From positions 124,001-188,000 of the forward strand of contig NZ_LT992502.1 in assembly GCF_900324475.1 (NCBI RefSeq): DNA of 64,000 bases, written 5' to 3'. The position numbers and the translations under genes are program-made. The DNA comes from Enterobacter bugandensis (lineage in GTDB: Bacteria; Pseudomonadota; Gammaproteobacteria; Enterobacterales; Enterobacteriaceae). Below, in pieces: positions 8,414 through 18,503 of this stretch (positions are counted from its first letter, which is position 1; every line of letters begins with the position of its first letter). A model generated the notes under the pieces. The model saw only the letters and a program-made list of their open reading frames with translations, had not been told where the DNA came from and made no database searches.

Positions 8414-9432
8414 TGAGCACTGTTAATGCGTCAATGACTGTGATCGGTGCCGGCTCATACGGCACCGCTCTTGCCATCACGCTGGCAAGAAATGGTCACG
8501 ACGTGGTCCTGTGGGGCCACGATCCAAAACATATCGCCACGCTGCAGCGCGACCGTTGCAATGTGGCGTTTCTTCCGGACGTTCCGTTCCCTGACACCCT
8601 GCACCTGGAAAGCGATCTTGCAACCGCGCTGGCGGCCAGCCGCAACATTTTGATTGTGGTACCAAGCCATGTCTTTGGCGACGTGCTGAATCAGATCAAT
8701 CCGCTGATGCGCCCGGATGCGCGTATCGTCTGGGCGACCAAAGGGCTGGAAGCGGAAACCGGACGTCTGCTGCAGGACGTTGCCCGCGAAGCGCTGGGGG
8801 ATGAGATCCCGCTGGCGGTCATCTCCGGGCCGACCTTTGCCAAAGAGCTGGCTGCGGGCCTGCCGACGGCGATCTCGCTGGCATCCACCGATCAGGCTTT
8901 CTCCGACGATCTCCAGCAATTGCTGCACTGCGGCAAGAGCTTCCGCGTCTACAGCAACCCCGATTTTATCGGCGTGCAGTTGGGTGGCGCGGTGAAGAAC
9001 GTGATTGCCATCGGGGCCGGGATGTCTGACGGTATTGGCTTTGGCGCCAACGCGCGTACGGCGTTGATTACCCGCGGCTTAACCGAGATGTCCCGTCTGG
9101 GCGAAGCGCTGGGTGCCGATCCGGCCACCTTTATGGGGATGGCGGGTCTGGGGGATCTGGTGCTGACCTGTACCGATAACCAGTCTCGTAACCGCCGCTT
9201 TGGCATGATGCTCGGACAGGGCAGCGATGTAAAAAGCGCGCAGGAGAAGATTGGACAGGTGGTGGAAGGCTACCGCAATACCAAAGAAGTCCGCGAATTG
9301 GCGCACCGGTTTGGTGTCGAAATGCCAATAACCGAGGAAATTTATCAGGTATTGTATTGCGGAAAAAATGCGCGCGAGGCAGCATTGACCTTATTAGGTC
9401 GTGCGCGCAAGGACGAGCGCAGCAGTAACTAG
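8413..9432 (+). CDS. gpsA: glycerol-3-phosphate dehydrogenase [NAD(P)+]
   Basis: A 339-residue cytoplasmic enzyme that reduces dihydroxyacetone phosphate to sn-glycerol 3-phosphate, the backbone of membrane phospholipids. The N-terminal nucleotide-binding loop is [12 protein letters not shown]. The catalytic-domain motif [14 protein letters not shown] carries the conserved active-site lysine, and [11 protein letters not shown] follows. The ATG overlaps the secB stop by one base, so secB and gpsA are probably translationally coupled. Length and ends fit the family. Confidence 0.98.
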   Translation: MSTVNASMTVIGAGSYGTALAITLARNGHDVVLWGHDPKHIATLQRDRCNVAFLPDVPFPDTLHLESDLATALAASRNILIVVPSHVFGDVLNQINPLMRPDARIVWATKGLEAETGRLLQDVAREALGDEIPLAVISGPTFAKELAAGLPTAISLASTDQAFSDDLQQLLHCGKSFRVYSNPDFIGVQLGGAVKNVIAIGAGMSDGIGFGANARTALITRGLTEMSRLGEALGADPATFMGMAGLGDLVLTCTDNQSRNRRFGMMLGQGSDVKSAQEKIGQVVEGYRNTKEVRELAHRFGVEMPITEEIYQVLYCGKNAREAALTLLGRARKDERSSN

Positions 9433-9451
9433 TCGGAACCGTTGTCACCTG

Positions 9452-9485
9452 AATGACCCAGCCAGCGCAGAACTGGCTGGTCATT
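9452..9485. other. bulged hairpin in the gpsA-cysE spacer
   Basis: AATGACC-C-AGCCAG (9452-9465) pairs with CTGGCTGGTCATT (9473-9485) as a 13-bp stem with a single bulged C and loop CGCAGAA. No T run follows, so it is not a standard terminator. It may protect mRNA ends or tune readthrough into cysE. Confidence 0.5.
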
Positions 9486-9506
9486 AACTATCGTCTGGAG
9501 TTAGCA

Positions 9507-10328
9507 ATGCCGTGTGAAGAACTGGATATCGTCTGGAATAATATTAAAGCCGAAGCCCGGGCGCTGGCCGACTGTGAGCCTATGCTGGCCAGTTTCTACC
9601 ACGCAACGCTACTCAAGCACGAAAACCTCGGCAGCGCCCTGAGCTATATGCTCGCCAACAAGCTGGCGTCCTCGATCATGCCCGCGATTGCGATTCGTGA
9701 GGTGGTGGAAGAGGCTTACGCCGCTGACCCGGAAATGATTGCGTCTGCCGCCTGTGATATCCAGGCCGTGCGCACCCGTGACCCGGCAGTGGATAAATAC
9801 TCTACGCCGCTGCTGTACCTGAAAGGCTTCCACGCGCTGCAGGCGTACCGCATTGGCCACTGGCTATGGAATGAAGGCCGCCGCGCGCTGGCGATCTTCC
9901 TGCAAAACCAGGTTTCCGTGACGTTTCAGGTTGATATTCACCCGGCGGCGAAGATTGGCCGCGGGATCATGCTCGACCACGCCACCGGGATCGTTGTCGG
10001 TGAAACGGCGGTGATTGAAGACGACGTCTCGATCCTGCAATCCGTTACCCTGGGCGGTACCGGGAAAACCAGCGGCGATCGCCACCCGAAAATTCGTGAA
10101 GGGGTGATGATTGGCGCGGGGGCTAAAATCCTCGGCAATATCGAAGTCGGGCGCGGCGCGAAGATTGGCGCGGGGTCGGTTGTGCTCCAGCCCGTGCCGC
10201 CGCACACCACCGCCGCTGGCGTACCGGCGCGCATCGTTGGTAAGCCAGACAGCGATAAGCCGTCGATGGATATGGATCAGCACTTCAACGGCATTCACCA
10301 TACCTTCGAGTATGGTGACGGCATTTAA
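9507..10328 (+). CDS. cysE: serine O-acetyltransferase
   Basis: A 273-residue enzyme that makes O-acetyl-L-serine from serine and acetyl-CoA, the first committed and feedback-controlled step of cysteine synthesis. It has an alpha-helical N-terminal domain and then a left-handed beta helix of hexapeptide repeats ([18 protein letters not shown] onward, [19 protein letters not shown]). The C terminus ends in DGI; the terminal Ile is the residue that docks into CysK in the cysteine synthase complex. The start at 9507 ([10 protein letters not shown]) gives family length and follows GGAG; a longer frame to 9453 runs through the spacer hairpin. Its last four bases overlap the convergent trmL gene. 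Confidence 0.97.
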   Translation: MPCEELDIVWNNIKAEARALADCEPMLASFYHATLLKHENLGSALSYMLANKLASSIMPAIAIREVVEEAYAADPEMIASAACDIQAVRTRDPAVDKYSTPLLYLKGFHALQAYRIGHWLWNEGRRALAIFLQNQVSVTFQVDIHPAAKIGRGIMLDHATGIVVGETAVIEDDVSILQSVTLGGTGKTSGDRHPKIREGVMIGAGAKILGNIEVGRGAKIGAGSVVLQPVPPHTTAAGVPARIVGKPDSDKPSMDMDQHFNGIHHTFEYGDGI

Positions 10329-10798
10329 CTTCTGAGAATGGCGCCCGGGTAACCCAGCTGGCGCCAGGCTTCATACACCACCACCGACACCGCGTTCGAC
10401 AGGTTCATGCTGCGACTGTCCGGCATCATCGGAATACGGATTTTCTGCTCAGCGGGCAGGGCATCGAGGATCGTGGCCGGCAGGCCGCGGGTTTCCGGGC
10501 CAAACATCAGATAGTCACCCTCCTGATAGCTCACGGCGCTGTGCGCTGGCGTGCCTTTGGTGGTCAGGGCGAACATGCGCTGCGGCCTCTCTGCTTCCAG
10601 AAACGCGGCGTAATCGTGATGGCGAACCACGGCGGTAAATTCATGGTAATCCAGCCCCGCGCGGCGCAGGCGTTTGTCGTCCCACGTAAAGCCCATCGGC
10701 TCGATGATGTGCAGACGAAAACCGGTGTTGGCGCACAGGCGGATGATATTGCCGGTGTTCGGCGGAATTTCTGGTTCGAATAAAACGATGTTAAGCAT
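10325..10798 (-). CDS. trmL: tRNA (cytidine/uridine-34 2'-O)-methyltransferase TrmL
   Basis: A 157-residue SPOUT-class methyltransferase that adds the ribose methyl at the wobble base of two tRNA-Leu species. The conserved knot region shows [19 protein letters not shown] near the N terminus, [11 protein letters not shown] in the middle and the S-adenosylmethionine-binding [16 protein letters not shown] near the C terminus. Length equals that of E. coli TrmL (YibK). It converges on cysE with a 4-bp overlap. Confidence 0.96.
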   Translation of the reverse strand: MLNIVLFEPEIPPNTGNIIRLCANTGFRLHIIEPMGFTWDDKRLRRAGLDYHEFTAVVRHHDYAAFLEAERPQRMFALTTKGTPAHSAVSYQEGDYLMFGPETRGLPATILDALPAEQKIRIPMMPDSRSMNLSNAVSVVVYEAWRQLGYPGAILRS

Positions 10799-10843
10799 GC
10801 TGCCCCCTTAATTGCGGGGGCAGAATAGCAGAAAAGAGAGGAA

Positions 10844-12184
10844 CTACGCGACGCCGGGTTCCTGCGAGCGGCTGTACAGCATTTTGTAGACGGTTGCCGC
10901 CGCGGCCACCAGAGCGGGCACGCTGAGGATCATTAAAATACTGTCTGCCTGCCACTGCATGGAAAGAAGCTGGGCGCTGGTCATGGTTCCCGCCACGCCG
11001 CCAAAGCGGCCGATGCCCTGCATCCAGGCGATACCCGTCGCGCGGCACTCGGTAGGGTAAAAGGTGGCGGCCAGGGTTTGCATGCCCGACTGCGCGCCGT
11101 TCATCGCGATCCCCATCAGGAAAATCAGCCCGCCAAACAGGGCGATATGGTTATGCTCAAGGCCAAGCAAAAGAATCAGGCCCATCGTCAGCACAAAACC
11201 ACCTGCGACCACCTTGTGCGCTTCCCAGCGGTCCATCATCCAGCCCGCGAGCAGAATGCCTGCGGTGCCGCCGAAGGTAAACAGCGAGGTGAGCCAGGCG
11301 GATTCCGCCAGGGCATAACCCATCCCCTGCATCAGCGTCGGCATCCAGCTAAGCAGGACGTAGTAAATCACCAGCCCCATAAAATAAGTCACCCACAGCA
11401 TCAGGGTGCCGGGTAGCCAGGGCATGGAAAACAGCTGCCCCACGCTTCCTTTTTTAGACGCGGCTTTCTCTTCCGCCAGGAAAAAGCCTGTAACGCTCTC
11501 CAGCGTGCTGCGGCTGAACCGGCTGGCAATGCGGCGAACCTGCGCGACGTCTTTCCCGCGCTGCACCAGAAACTTCACCGATTCCGGCAGCAGCAGCGCC
11601 AGCAGCACGGTTAAAATCAGCGGTGCAATCGCGCCGGTCAGCAGCACGCTTCGCCAGCCGTGGTGAGGGATAAGCCAGGAAGAGATCGCCCCGCCGCCCG
11701 CTGCGCCCAGAGGGAAGCCGCAGTACATGGTATTAATCGCCATGGCGCGGCAGCGCTGGGGGGCGAACTCTGAGATCAGCGTGATGGCGTTAGGCATGGC
11801 GGCGCCGAGCCCGAGACCCGTCAGAAAGCGCCATAGCGTCAGGGTGTTGAGGCTTTGCGCCCAGGCCGTCCCCAGGCTCGCCAGGCCGAAGAACAGGCAC
11901 GAGAAGACCAGCACGCGCTTGCGTCCCATCCGGTCCGATACCGGACCTGCAATAAGGGCTCCCAGCGACAGCCCCAGCAGCGCCGCACTCAGCACCGGCC
12001 CCAAATCCTGTTTATGTATTCCCCACTCCGCCGACAGCGTAGGCGCGATGTAGCCCATCGCTGCCGTATCAAAACCATCGATCGCCAGAACCAGAAAGCC
12101 CAGCACGATAAGAAGCCAGTGAAACCCTGAAAAAGGACTCTCGTCGATCACCTGCTGAATATCCACCTTACCTGAATAGGTCAT
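10844..12184 (-). CDS. MFS transporter, aromatic acid:H+ symporter (AAHS)-like
   Basis: A 446-residue membrane protein with about twelve predicted transmembrane segments. The first loop carries AIDGFDTAAMGY, the DGFD pattern of AAHS-type permeases, and the TM2-3 loop has the MFS signature GPVSDRMGRKR. Relatives such as PcaK, BenK and MhpT import aromatic acids with protons. The substrate here is unknown. The start at 12184 (MTYSGKVDI) follows a strong GGAGGGGAG; an upstream in-frame extension to 12265 is unlikely. It sits between trmL and lldD, where K-12 has no such gene, and no catabolic genes flank it. It is separated from lldD by a terminator, so it is probably transcribed on its own. Confidence 0.85.
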   Translation of the reverse strand: MTYSGKVDIQQVIDESPFSGFHWLLIVLGFLVLAIDGFDTAAMGYIAPTLSAEWGIHKQDLGPVLSAALLGLSLGALIAGPVSDRMGRKRVLVFSCLFFGLASLGTAWAQSLNTLTLWRFLTGLGLGAAMPNAITLISEFAPQRCRAMAINTMYCGFPLGAAGGGAISSWLIPHHGWRSVLLTGAIAPLILTVLLALLLPESVKFLVQRGKDVAQVRRIASRFSRSTLESVTGFFLAEEKAASKKGSVGQLFSMPWLPGTLMLWVTYFMGLVIYYVLLSWMPTLMQGMGYALAESAWLTSLFTFGGTAGILLAGWMMDRWEAHKVVAGGFVLTMGLILLLGLEHNHIALFGGLIFLMGIAMNGAQSGMQTLAATFYPTECRATGIAWMQGIGRFGGVAGTMTSAQLLSMQWQADSILMILSVPALVAAAATVYKMLYSRSQEPGVA

Positions 12185-12303
12185 ACGCTCCCCTCCGATG
12201 TGATGTTGTTTTTGTGTTCTTGTATTTGCTTGTCTATACAATTGCGAGCGGGAGGGGTGTGTCAAATTTTCTTATCCAGAATGTTACGCAGGTGTTATTT
12301 TCG

Positions 12304-12337
12304 ACAAAAAAAGCGCCCGAGGGGGAAATCGGACGCA
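12304..12337 (-). terminator. rho-independent terminator after lldD
   Basis: On the minus strand GCGTCCGA / TCGGGCGC (12329-12336 and 12313-12320) forms an 8-bp stem with one G-T pair, followed by seven T. It lies about 30 bp beyond the lldD stop codon and would end the lldPRD transcript. Confidence 0.85.
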
Positions 12338-12364
12338 TGGGAAAGGTGGGGTAACGGGAGAGGA

Positions 12365-13552
12365 TCAGGCCGCGTCGCCATGTGACAGCGGAGCCAGCGC
12401 CGCCGGTAGTTTGCTCAACTCCTGCACCAGTGAATCCTTGCTGATTTCACTGATCGACTTCGCGCCGGTCAGGGTCATCGCCACCTTCATCTCTTTCTCG
12501 ATCAGGTTCAGCAGATTTGCCACGCCCGCCTGGCCGCTGGTGGCCAGCGCGTACAGGTACGCGCGGCCCAGCAGCACGCTGTCGGCACCCAGCGCAATCA
12601 TGCGCACCACGTCCAGCCCGTTGCGGATGCCGCTGTCGGCCAGAATGGCAATATCGCCTTTCACCGCATCGGCAATGGCCGGCAGGGCGCGGGCGGAAGA
12701 GAGCACGCCGTCGAGCTGGCGTCCGCCGTGGTTAGAGACCACAATTCCATCCGCGCCAAAACGCACCGCGTCGCGGGCATCTTCCGGATCGAGGATCCCT
12801 TTGATCACCATCGGTCCATCCCAGAACTCGCGGATCCACTCCAGGTCTTTCCACGAGATCGACGGATCGAAGTTGTTCGCCAGCCAGCCGATATAGTCCT
12901 CCAGCCCGGTCGGTTTGCCGAGATAGGCCGAGATATTCCCCAGATCGTGCGGTCGGCCGTTCAGACCCACATCCCACGCCCACTGTGGATGCGTTACCGC
13001 CTGCCAGTAGCGGCGCAGGGCGGCATTCGGGCCGCTCATGCCGGAGTGGGCATCACGGTAGCGCGCGCCGGGCGTGGGCATATCAACGGTAAAGACCAGC
13101 GTTGAGCAGCCTGCCGCTTTGGCACGCTCCAGGGCGTTACGCATAAAGCCGCGATCGCGCAGGACGTACAGCTGGAACCACATCGGGCGCTTGAGGGTCG
13201 GGGCGACCTCTTCAATCGGACAGACCGAGACGGTAGACAGGGTAAACGGAATGCCTTTGGCATCTGCCGCGGCGGCGGCCTGCACTTCACCGCGACGGGC
13301 GTACATGCCGCATAAGCCGACAGGCGCGAGCGCTACCGGCATGGAGAGCGTTTCGTTGAACAGCTTCGTCTCAAGGCTCAGGTCAGACATATTCTTCAGC
13401 ACGCGCTGGCGCAGGGCCACTTCTGACAGATCCTCTACGTTGCGGCGCAGGGTGTATTCGGCATACGCCCCACCGTCGATGTAGTGGAACAGGAACGGCG
13501 GCAAAATGCGCTGCGCCGCGGCGCGGTAGTCACTGGCTGCTGAAATAATCAT
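12365..13552 (-). CDS. lldD: L-lactate dehydrogenase (quinone), FMN-dependent
   Basis: A 395-residue peripheral membrane flavoenzyme that oxidises L-lactate to pyruvate and passes electrons to the quinone pool. It is a TIM-barrel alpha-hydroxy-acid oxidase. Visible features are the [13 protein letters not shown]-contact strand, [14 protein letters not shown], and the catalytic histidine and arginine in [12 protein letters not shown]. Length is one residue shorter than E. coli LldD. The start overlaps the lldR stop by 4 bp (ATGA). It is the last gene of lldPRD and is followed by a terminator. Confidence 0.97.
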   Translation of the reverse strand: MIISAASDYRAAAQRILPPFLFHYIDGGAYAEYTLRRNVEDLSEVALRQRVLKNMSDLSLETKLFNETLSMPVALAPVGLCGMYARRGEVQAAAAADAKGIPFTLSTVSVCPIEEVAPTLKRPMWFQLYVLRDRGFMRNALERAKAAGCSTLVFTVDMPTPGARYRDAHSGMSGPNAALRRYWQAVTHPQWAWDVGLNGRPHDLGNISAYLGKPTGLEDYIGWLANNFDPSISWKDLEWIREFWDGPMVIKGILDPEDARDAVRFGADGIVVSNHGGRQLDGVLSSARALPAIADAVKGDIAILADSGIRNGLDVVRMIALGADSVLLGRAYLYALATSGQAGVANLLNLIEKEMKVAMTLTGAKSISEISKDSLVQELSKLPAALAPLSHGDAA

Positions 13553-14322
13553 GCTTTGTTCTCCCTGGAAATATCACTGTCGCCAGGCAGACGGGTAATA
13601 CGCGCCTGTCGGGCCTGGTCTTCATCAAATCGTTTAATGGTGGTGTGCACGAAGCCGAGATGCGCCATCATCGCCTTGCGCGCGGCTTCGGCATCGCCGG
13701 CCAGAATGGCGTTGAGCACCGCCTCGTGCTGTTCGGTCAGCTGGGCAAAGACCGGCGGGACCAGATACATGCGCTGGCGGCTCTGCTTCACGGAGGATTG
13801 CAGCAGGTCGAAGAACCCGCGCATGGTCTGGAGCAGCACCACGTTGTGCGACGCCTCGGCGATTGCCAGATGGAAACGCACGTCCGCCTGGGAGGCGATG
13901 TCCGGGTCGCTGCTTAGCGTGGCTTCGAAGCAGGCTTTGAGCTTCTCTTTGTCGGCTTCGGTTGCCCGCATCGCTGCGTGCCATGCGGTACTGGTTTCGA
14001 TGGCGTGACGCGCTTCAAGGATGTCGAAGCTGTAGTCCGGGTCGTTTTCCAGCAGCGTCTTCAGCGGCTGAACGATGTTTTGCTCGGACCAGTCATCATG
14101 CTGCCAGCGCACAAAGGTGCCACCGCCGCGACGGCTCACCAGTACCCCTTCGCTGACCAGCGTTGCCAGCGCCTCGCGCAATGAGTTACGTGATACGCCA
14201 AGCTGGGCGGCAAGCTGGCGCTCGGCGGGCAATTTCATGCCCGCTTCCAGCTGTTGTTCTTCAATCAGCGCCCGCACGCGAGAGGCAATCTCGTCGGACA
14301 GGCGTCTGGGCATCACTATCAT
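13549..14322 (-). CDS. lldR: lactate-responsive transcriptional regulator LldR (GntR family, FadR subgroup)
   Basis: A 257-residue regulator with an N-terminal GntR winged helix-turn-helix ([20 protein letters not shown], about residues 31-50) and a helical FCD ligand-binding domain that senses L-lactate. In E. coli it represses lldPRD by binding two operators across the promoter and helps activate when lactate is present. Its start overlaps the lldP stop, and its stop overlaps the lldD start, both by 4 bp, so the three genes are tightly coupled. Confidence 0.96.
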   Translation of the reverse strand: MIVMPRRLSDEIASRVRALIEEQQLEAGMKLPAERQLAAQLGVSRNSLREALATLVSEGVLVSRRGGGTFVRWQHDDWSEQNIVQPLKTLLENDPDYSFDILEARHAIETSTAWHAAMRATEADKEKLKACFEATLSSDPDIASQADVRFHLAIAEASHNVVLLQTMRGFFDLLQSSVKQSRQRMYLVPPVFAQLTEQHEAVLNAILAGDAEAARKAMMAHLGFVHTTIKRFDEDQARQARITRLPGDSDISRENKA

Positions 14323-15974
14323 GGGATCATCCAGGTTAAGACATAGGCCTGCAGGGTGGTGATCACGCCCACCATGCAGGTGAATATCAGGCTGTGTTTC
14401 ACGGTAAAGCGGAACAGGTCCGACTCTTTGCCTACCAGTCCCACCGCCGCACAGGCAATGGCGATGGACTGCGGGGAGATCATTTTGCCGGTCACGCCGC
14501 CGGTGGTGTTCGCGGCGACCAGCAGCACGTCCGACACGCCAATCTGCTGGGCTGCCGTTGCCTGCAGCGCGGCAAACAGGGCGTTAGACGAGGTATCTGA
14601 ACCCGTCAGGAACACCCCCAGCCAGCCGAGGAACGGCGAGAAGAAGGTGAACGCGTGTCCGGTGTGGGCCAGCGCTAACGCCAGCGTCGACGACAGGCCG
14701 GAGTAGTTCGAGATAAACGCGAACGCCAGCACCATGCCGATGGAGTAGATCGGCAGCATCAGCTCTTTAATCGTGGCCGCAAAAGTCTGCACAGCGGCGG
14801 CAGGCTTCATGCGCAGCCACACCACGGAAAGAATAGCGGCAAACAGGATGGCGGTCCCGGTGGCGGAGAACCAGTCAAACTTAAACACTGCCGCATACGG
14901 GGTGGCGTCGTGCACGACCGGCGGCATACGGGCAACCATCTTGTCGAGGAACGGCACGGAGATGTTAATCACCATGTCGTACAGCGCGCCGCCGGGAGCG
15001 AACAGCGATTTAAACGGCGGTATGCTCCACAGCGTCACGGTAGCGGTCAGGAACAGGAACGGCGACCAGGCGCGGACGATCTGTCCGGCGGTATAGCCGG
15101 TGCGGGCGAGGGTCTGATCCACATGCGATGCGCCCATGTCCGCAAAGCGGAAGATACGCACCGGCTGCCAGCGTTTCAGGAACAGCGTCAGACAGACCAG
15201 CGACACCAGGGAAGAGATGATGTCCGGCAGCTCCGGGCCAAGGAAGTTCGAGCTGAGGTACTGGGCAATCGCGAACGAGCCGCCTGCCACCATCACCGCA
15301 GGCCAGGTCTCCTTCACGCCGCGCCAGCCGTCCATAATCGCCATGATCCAGAACAGCACGATAATGGTCAGGAACGGCAGCTGGCGGCCAACCATCTGGC
15401 CGATCTCAAAGCTGTCCAGCCCAGTCACCTGACCCGCGACCAGAATCGGAATCCCCATCGCGCCAAACGCCACCGGTGCGGTGTTCACAATCAGGCACAG
15501 GCCAGCGGCGTACAGCGGGTTAAAGCCCAACCCGACCAGCAGCGCGGCGGTGATCGCCACCGGTGCGCCGAATCCTGCCGCGCCTTCAAGGAACGCCCCG
15601 AAGGAGAAGCCGACAATCAGCATCTGCAAGCGCTGGTCAGGGGTGATGGAGAGAATCGACGAACGAATGATGTCGAACTGCCCGGTCTTTACCGAGATTT
15701 TATAGACAAAGACCGCGGCGATGATGATCCACGCAATCGGCCACAGGCCGTAGAAGAAACCGTAGACAACGGAGGCCAGCGCGCGGTCGACCGGCATCTT
15801 GTAAAAGAACAGCGCCACCAGCAGGGCGATGGCAACGGTGTACGTCGCGGCGAGGTAGCCCTTCAGCTTGAGCTTAATCAGCGCAAAGAAGAAGAACAGG
15901 ATCGGTAACGATGCGATCAGGCTCGACAGCCAGATATTGCCGGCCGGGTCGTAGTTTTGTTGCCAGAGGCTCAT
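14319..15974 (-). CDS. lldP: L-lactate permease
   Basis: A 551-residue integral membrane proton symporter for L-lactate, D-lactate and glycolate, exactly the E. coli length. It is strongly hydrophobic, with at least twelve likely membrane segments. Conserved stretches are [13 protein letters not shown] near residue 130 and [20 protein letters not shown] near residue 500. It is the first gene of lldPRD. The ATG follows an AGGAGAC ribosome-binding site, and the leader carries likely LldR operators. Confidence 0.97.
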   Translation of the reverse strand: MSLWQQNYDPAGNIWLSSLIASLPILFFFFALIKLKLKGYLAATYTVAIALLVALFFYKMPVDRALASVVYGFFYGLWPIAWIIIAAVFVYKISVKTGQFDIIRSSILSITPDQRLQMLIVGFSFGAFLEGAAGFGAPVAITAALLVGLGFNPLYAAGLCLIVNTAPVAFGAMGIPILVAGQVTGLDSFEIGQMVGRQLPFLTIIVLFWIMAIMDGWRGVKETWPAVMVAGGSFAIAQYLSSNFLGPELPDIISSLVSLVCLTLFLKRWQPVRIFRFADMGASHVDQTLARTGYTAGQIVRAWSPFLFLTATVTLWSIPPFKSLFAPGGALYDMVINISVPFLDKMVARMPPVVHDATPYAAVFKFDWFSATGTAILFAAILSVVWLRMKPAAAVQTFAATIKELMLPIYSIGMVLAFAFISNYSGLSSTLALALAHTGHAFTFFSPFLGWLGVFLTGSDTSSNALFAALQATAAQQIGVSDVLLVAANTTGGVTGKMISPQSIAIACAAVGLVGKESDLFRFTVKHSLIFTCMVGVITTLQAYVLTWMIP

Positions 15975-16051
15975 GCAGGTCTCCTGGGGACCAGACAGCC
16001 TGTGCTGCGGGTGAGTCTCCGCTCAACTCTGCGTCACAAGCTGTGTAAAAG

Positions 16052-16062
16052 TGGTCCTGCCA
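16052..16062. promoter_or_regulatory. candidate promoter-proximal LldR operator
   Basis: TGGTCCTGCCA fits the LldR half-site pattern TNGT-N3-ACNA with one mismatch and lies between the lldP start and a better-matching copy further upstream. Its centre is 126 bp from that of the second site. Confidence 0.5.
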
Positions 16063-16094
16063 ATATTGTGTTGTAGGGTTAATGACAATGAATG

Positions 16095-16109
16095 GTTAAC
16101 CAGATGTTA
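16095..16109. promoter_or_regulatory. possible ArcA site (11-bp-spaced GTTA repeats) upstream of lldP
   Basis: Two GTTA elements at 16095-16098 and 16106-16109 are spaced by 11 bp, the arrangement preferred by the anaerobic regulator ArcA, which represses lldPRD in E. coli. The match is short, so this is a weak call. Confidence 0.3.
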
Positions 16110-16175
16110 TGGAGTGGCAATGGTTTTGTGAGCGCAAATAATGGAATTGTGAACCGGGGGAGGATTGATTGCGCT

Positions 16176-16190
16176 ATTGGTTGGACCAAT
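16176..16190. promoter_or_regulatory. candidate promoter-distal LldR operator
   Basis: ATTGGT-TGG-ACCAAT is a perfect 6-bp inverted repeat with a 3-bp spacer and fits the TNGT-N3-ACNA pattern of LldR. It is 126 bp (about twelve helical turns) from the second candidate site, close to the spacing of O1 and O2 in E. coli, where LldR is thought to loop DNA. Confidence 0.65.
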
Positions 16191-16210
16191 TCACGCGAAG
16201 GGGAAAAGAG

Positions 16211-16240
16211 TAGGCCGGGTAAGCGCAGCGCCACCCGGCA
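16211..16240. repeat. REP (palindromic unit) element between yibL and lldP
   Basis: GCCGGGT (16214-16220) and ACCCGGC (16233-16239) flank AAGCGCAGCGCC, the typical enterobacterial REP layout. Related copies with base changes lie at 39156, 55400 and 63159. Confidence 0.85.
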
Positions 16241-16245
16241 TGAAA

Positions 16246-16608
16246 TCAGAATGCGGTCTTACAAAAACCCGTCATCTCTTTCAGGCCCATTTCGCGGCCA
16301 AGCTCGGTCATCGGGTGTACCACCACCAGGCCACGGACGCTTTTCTTCAGCTTGCCCATGTCAGCCTGCTCTTTCTTGGTGATCGCGCGGCGGTGCGGCA
16401 TGTTCATCAGCTTCTGCGCTTCTTTGCTCAGCTTCTGGCCTTTCACTTCGCGCAGGCGCTCAATCTCCGCTTCCAGCTTCACGGACTCTTTTTCCAGCTC
16501 GGCATATTTCTCGGCGGAATCAACCAGAGACAGGCCAGCCATCTGGTGACGGATCAGATCCAGACGGTCGCTCAGGCGTTTAATTTCGTTCTTTTCGACT
16601 TCTTTCAT
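16246..16608 (-). CDS. yibL: ribosome-associated protein YibL
   Basis: A 120-residue basic, largely helical protein. The first two thirds are rich in Glu, Lys and Arg with heptad-like leucines ([20 protein letters not shown]), suggesting a coiled coil. A conserved hydrophobic C-terminal segment [19 protein letters not shown] follows. E. coli YibL has the same length and co-purifies with ribosomes; its precise role is not known. It follows mtlR by 57 bp on the same strand, as in E. coli, and may be read from the mtl operon or its own promoter. Confidence 0.93.
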   Translation of the reverse strand: MKEVEKNEIKRLSDRLDLIRHQMAGLSLVDSAEKYAELEKESVKLEAEIERLREVKGQKLSKEAQKLMNMPHRRAITKKEQADMGKLKKSVRGLVVVHPMTELGREMGLKEMTGFCKTAF

Positions 16609-16665
16609 GACAATTGACTCTAAATCGGGGGAATTACAGGGAAGGATACACCAATGTGAACGGGC

Positions 16666-17256
16666 TTACTTCTGAAACGCTTTTTTTAAGCTGATTTTAG
16701 AAATCAGCTCAGTCAGGGAGAGGACCATAGTGGAACGGACAACCTGTTGATAGCGCAGCTTTTGCATCGCGTACAGTTCAGGGTCGCTGTTATCAAAATG
16801 GGGAGCAGGAGGCAGGGCGGTGACGCAGTGCAGCTCGCCGAACGGCCCCAGGATTTCATCATCGGTAAAAGTGTACTCATTACCGTCATGATTGAGTTCT
16901 TCGCGCAGCGCCATTAACAGTTCAGCGTCTTCATACTCCTGGCGGTTGAGCACGCCAAGACCATAAATCAGCTTCAGACGCACCGACAGATCGCCCAGCG
17001 GTCCGTCTCCGTCCAGTAACGGCTCTACAGCGTACTTTACCGCGTAGTCGTCTTTGCGAAACACCTGAAGCACCAGAATGTTCACCGCCTCGGTTAACAG
17101 CTCGACGGCGGCAATCAGGAAACTTCGTACGGTTTTGCCAGCATTCAGACGCTCAAGCACACGATTTTCAAAGGCCTGGGTTTGTTCCATTATTGCCTGC
17201 ATATCTGACAATCTGTTATTCGGGCGCAGGCTTACCTGCGCCGGATTCTGCATCAT
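16666..17256 (-). CDS. mtlR: mannitol operon repressor MtlR
   Basis: A 196-residue helical protein that represses the mannitol operon in E. coli; crystal structures of the family show no classic DNA-binding fold, so it may act through a partner. Conserved segments include [20 protein letters not shown] and [20 protein letters not shown]. The start codon overlaps the mtlD stop by 4 bp (ATGA); a second ATG follows directly. It is the third gene of mtlADR. An internal 9-bp inverted repeat near its 3' end is not followed by T and is not a terminator. Confidence 0.95.
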   Translation of the reverse strand: MMQNPAQVSLRPNNRLSDMQAIMEQTQAFENRVLERLNAGKTVRSFLIAAVELLTEAVNILVLQVFRKDDYAVKYAVEPLLDGDGPLGDLSVRLKLIYGLGVLNRQEYEDAELLMALREELNHDGNEYTFTDDEILGPFGELHCVTALPPAPHFDNSDPELYAMQKLRYQQVVRSTMVLSLTELISKISLKKAFQK

Positions 17257-18401
17257 TTGGTTGCGTTGTATGCGTTAACCGCCTCCGCAACCACGTCGCT
17301 GCTGGCGTCCAGACCGGAAATCTGCGCCAGCGCAGCCTGCGCCCCTTTGTCATCAATCAGCTGAGCCAGCTCAATCGCCTGCGGGTCCTGCTCACTGCGG
17401 TAGTGCATCGCGGCAGCAATTCCTTTCACCAGGTTGGCGTGCGGCAGACCGTATTCCAGCGTGCCCAGCAGCGGCTTAATCAGGCGGTCGCCTGCGCTCA
17501 GCTTACGCAGCGGCTGACGGCCCACGCGCTCAACGTCATCTTTCAGATACGGGTTTTCAAAACGACCGAGGATTTTCTGGATGTATGCTGCGTGTTTATC
17601 AGCATCAAAACCGTAGCGTTTGATCAGCACCGCGCCGCTCTCTTCCATTGCCCCTTTTACCACCGCGCGGATCTGCTCATCGAGGATCGCGTCGCGAATG
17701 GTCTGATGACCGGCCAACTTTCCGAGGTACGCGGTTATAGCATGCCCGGTGTTCAGCGTGAAGAGTTTGCGTTCGACAAATGCCATCAGGTTATCAGTGA
17801 GTTCCATTCCCGGAATGGTCGGCAGCGCGCCCTTGAACTGAGTTTTATCGACGATCCACTCGCTGAAGGTTTCAACAGTGACTTCCAGCGGATCGTTGGT
17901 GGCGGATTCGGACGGCGGAACGATGCGGTCTACAGCGGAATCCACAAACCCGACGTGCGCTTCAACCCAGGCTTTATCTTCCTCAGCCACGGCCGCCATA
18001 ACGTGGCCTTTCAGCTGCGTGGTGCCGCGCACCATGTTTTCACAGGCGATGATGTTCAGCGGTGTTTCAATGCCCTGTGCTTTACGCTTCGTCAGGCCTT
18101 TCGCGACCGCAGGAGCAATACGTTCAAGCACCACCGGACCCACGGCGGTGGTCACCAGATCAACGCTGGCGATCAGGTCAATCACGTCGTCGCCGATGCT
18201 GCTGACCGCGTTGACGCCAGAGACGGTTTCAACCTGTTCGTTTTCACCCACCACATGAACCTGATAGCTATGACGGGCATTCAGGGCATCCAGAACCACC
18301 TGATTCACATCGGCGAATGTCAGGGTAATGCCCGCGTCTGCCAGCAGTTTACCGATAAAGCCACGACCGATATTACCTGCGCCAAAATGTAATGCTTTCA
18401 T
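17253..18401 (-). CDS. mtlD: mannitol-1-phosphate 5-dehydrogenase
   Basis: A 382-residue NAD-dependent cytoplasmic enzyme that oxidises mannitol 1-phosphate, the product of MtlA, to fructose 6-phosphate. The N-terminal dinucleotide-binding loop is [16 protein letters not shown]. Long-chain mannitol dehydrogenase features follow, including VDRIVPP and a conserved [16 protein letters not shown] region. An in-frame extension to 18464 runs into a palindromic repeat, so the start at 18401 is preferred: it gives family length and is preceded by GAAGG. Confidence 0.97.
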   Translation of the reverse strand: MKALHFGAGNIGRGFIGKLLADAGITLTFADVNQVVLDALNARHSYQVHVVGENEQVETVSGVNAVSSIGDDVIDLIASVDLVTTAVGPVVLERIAPAVAKGLTKRKAQGIETPLNIIACENMVRGTTQLKGHVMAAVAEEDKAWVEAHVGFVDSAVDRIVPPSESATNDPLEVTVETFSEWIVDKTQFKGALPTIPGMELTDNLMAFVERKLFTLNTGHAITAYLGKLAGHQTIRDAILDEQIRAVVKGAMEESGAVLIKRYGFDADKHAAYIQKILGRFENPYLKDDVERVGRQPLRKLSAGDRLIKPLLGTLEYGLPHANLVKGIAAAMHYRSEQDPQAIELAQLIDDKGAQAALAQISGLDASSDVVAEAVNAYNATK

Positions 18402-18432
18402 AGTGTTAACCTTCATCAATGTTTTTACCCGA

Positions 18433-18492
18433 GAGGGCTGGGGTGAGGAACGTTTCCCCCTCACCCTAGCCCTCTCCCCGAAGGGGAGAGGG
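18433..18492. repeat. compound palindromic repeat in the mtlA-mtlD spacer
   Basis: Two overlapping inverted repeats are present. GAGGGCTGGGGTGAGG (18433-18448) pairs with 18459-18474 with one mismatch, and CCCTCTCCCC (18470-18479) pairs with GGGGAGAGGG (18483-18492). The same motif family recurs at 23296, 30995 and 45455. Alternative folds could modulate mtlD expression relative to mtlA. Confidence 0.75.
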
Positions 18493-18503
18493 AAGAGGCG
18501 CTG

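Noticed and set aside
12185..12265. N-terminal extension of the AAHS permease
   Set aside because: The strong GGAGGGGAG site directly before 12184 and the family N terminus favour the shorter start.
16211..16240. REP elements considered as rho-independent terminators
   Set aside because: The palindromes at 16211, 39156, 55400 and 63159 are not followed by T runs and match the REP consensus; they were listed as repeats.
16688..16708. AGCTGATTT / AAATCAGCT hairpin at the end of mtlR, considered as a terminator
   Set aside because: It lies inside conserved mtlR codons and is followed by A, not T, on the mtlR strand.
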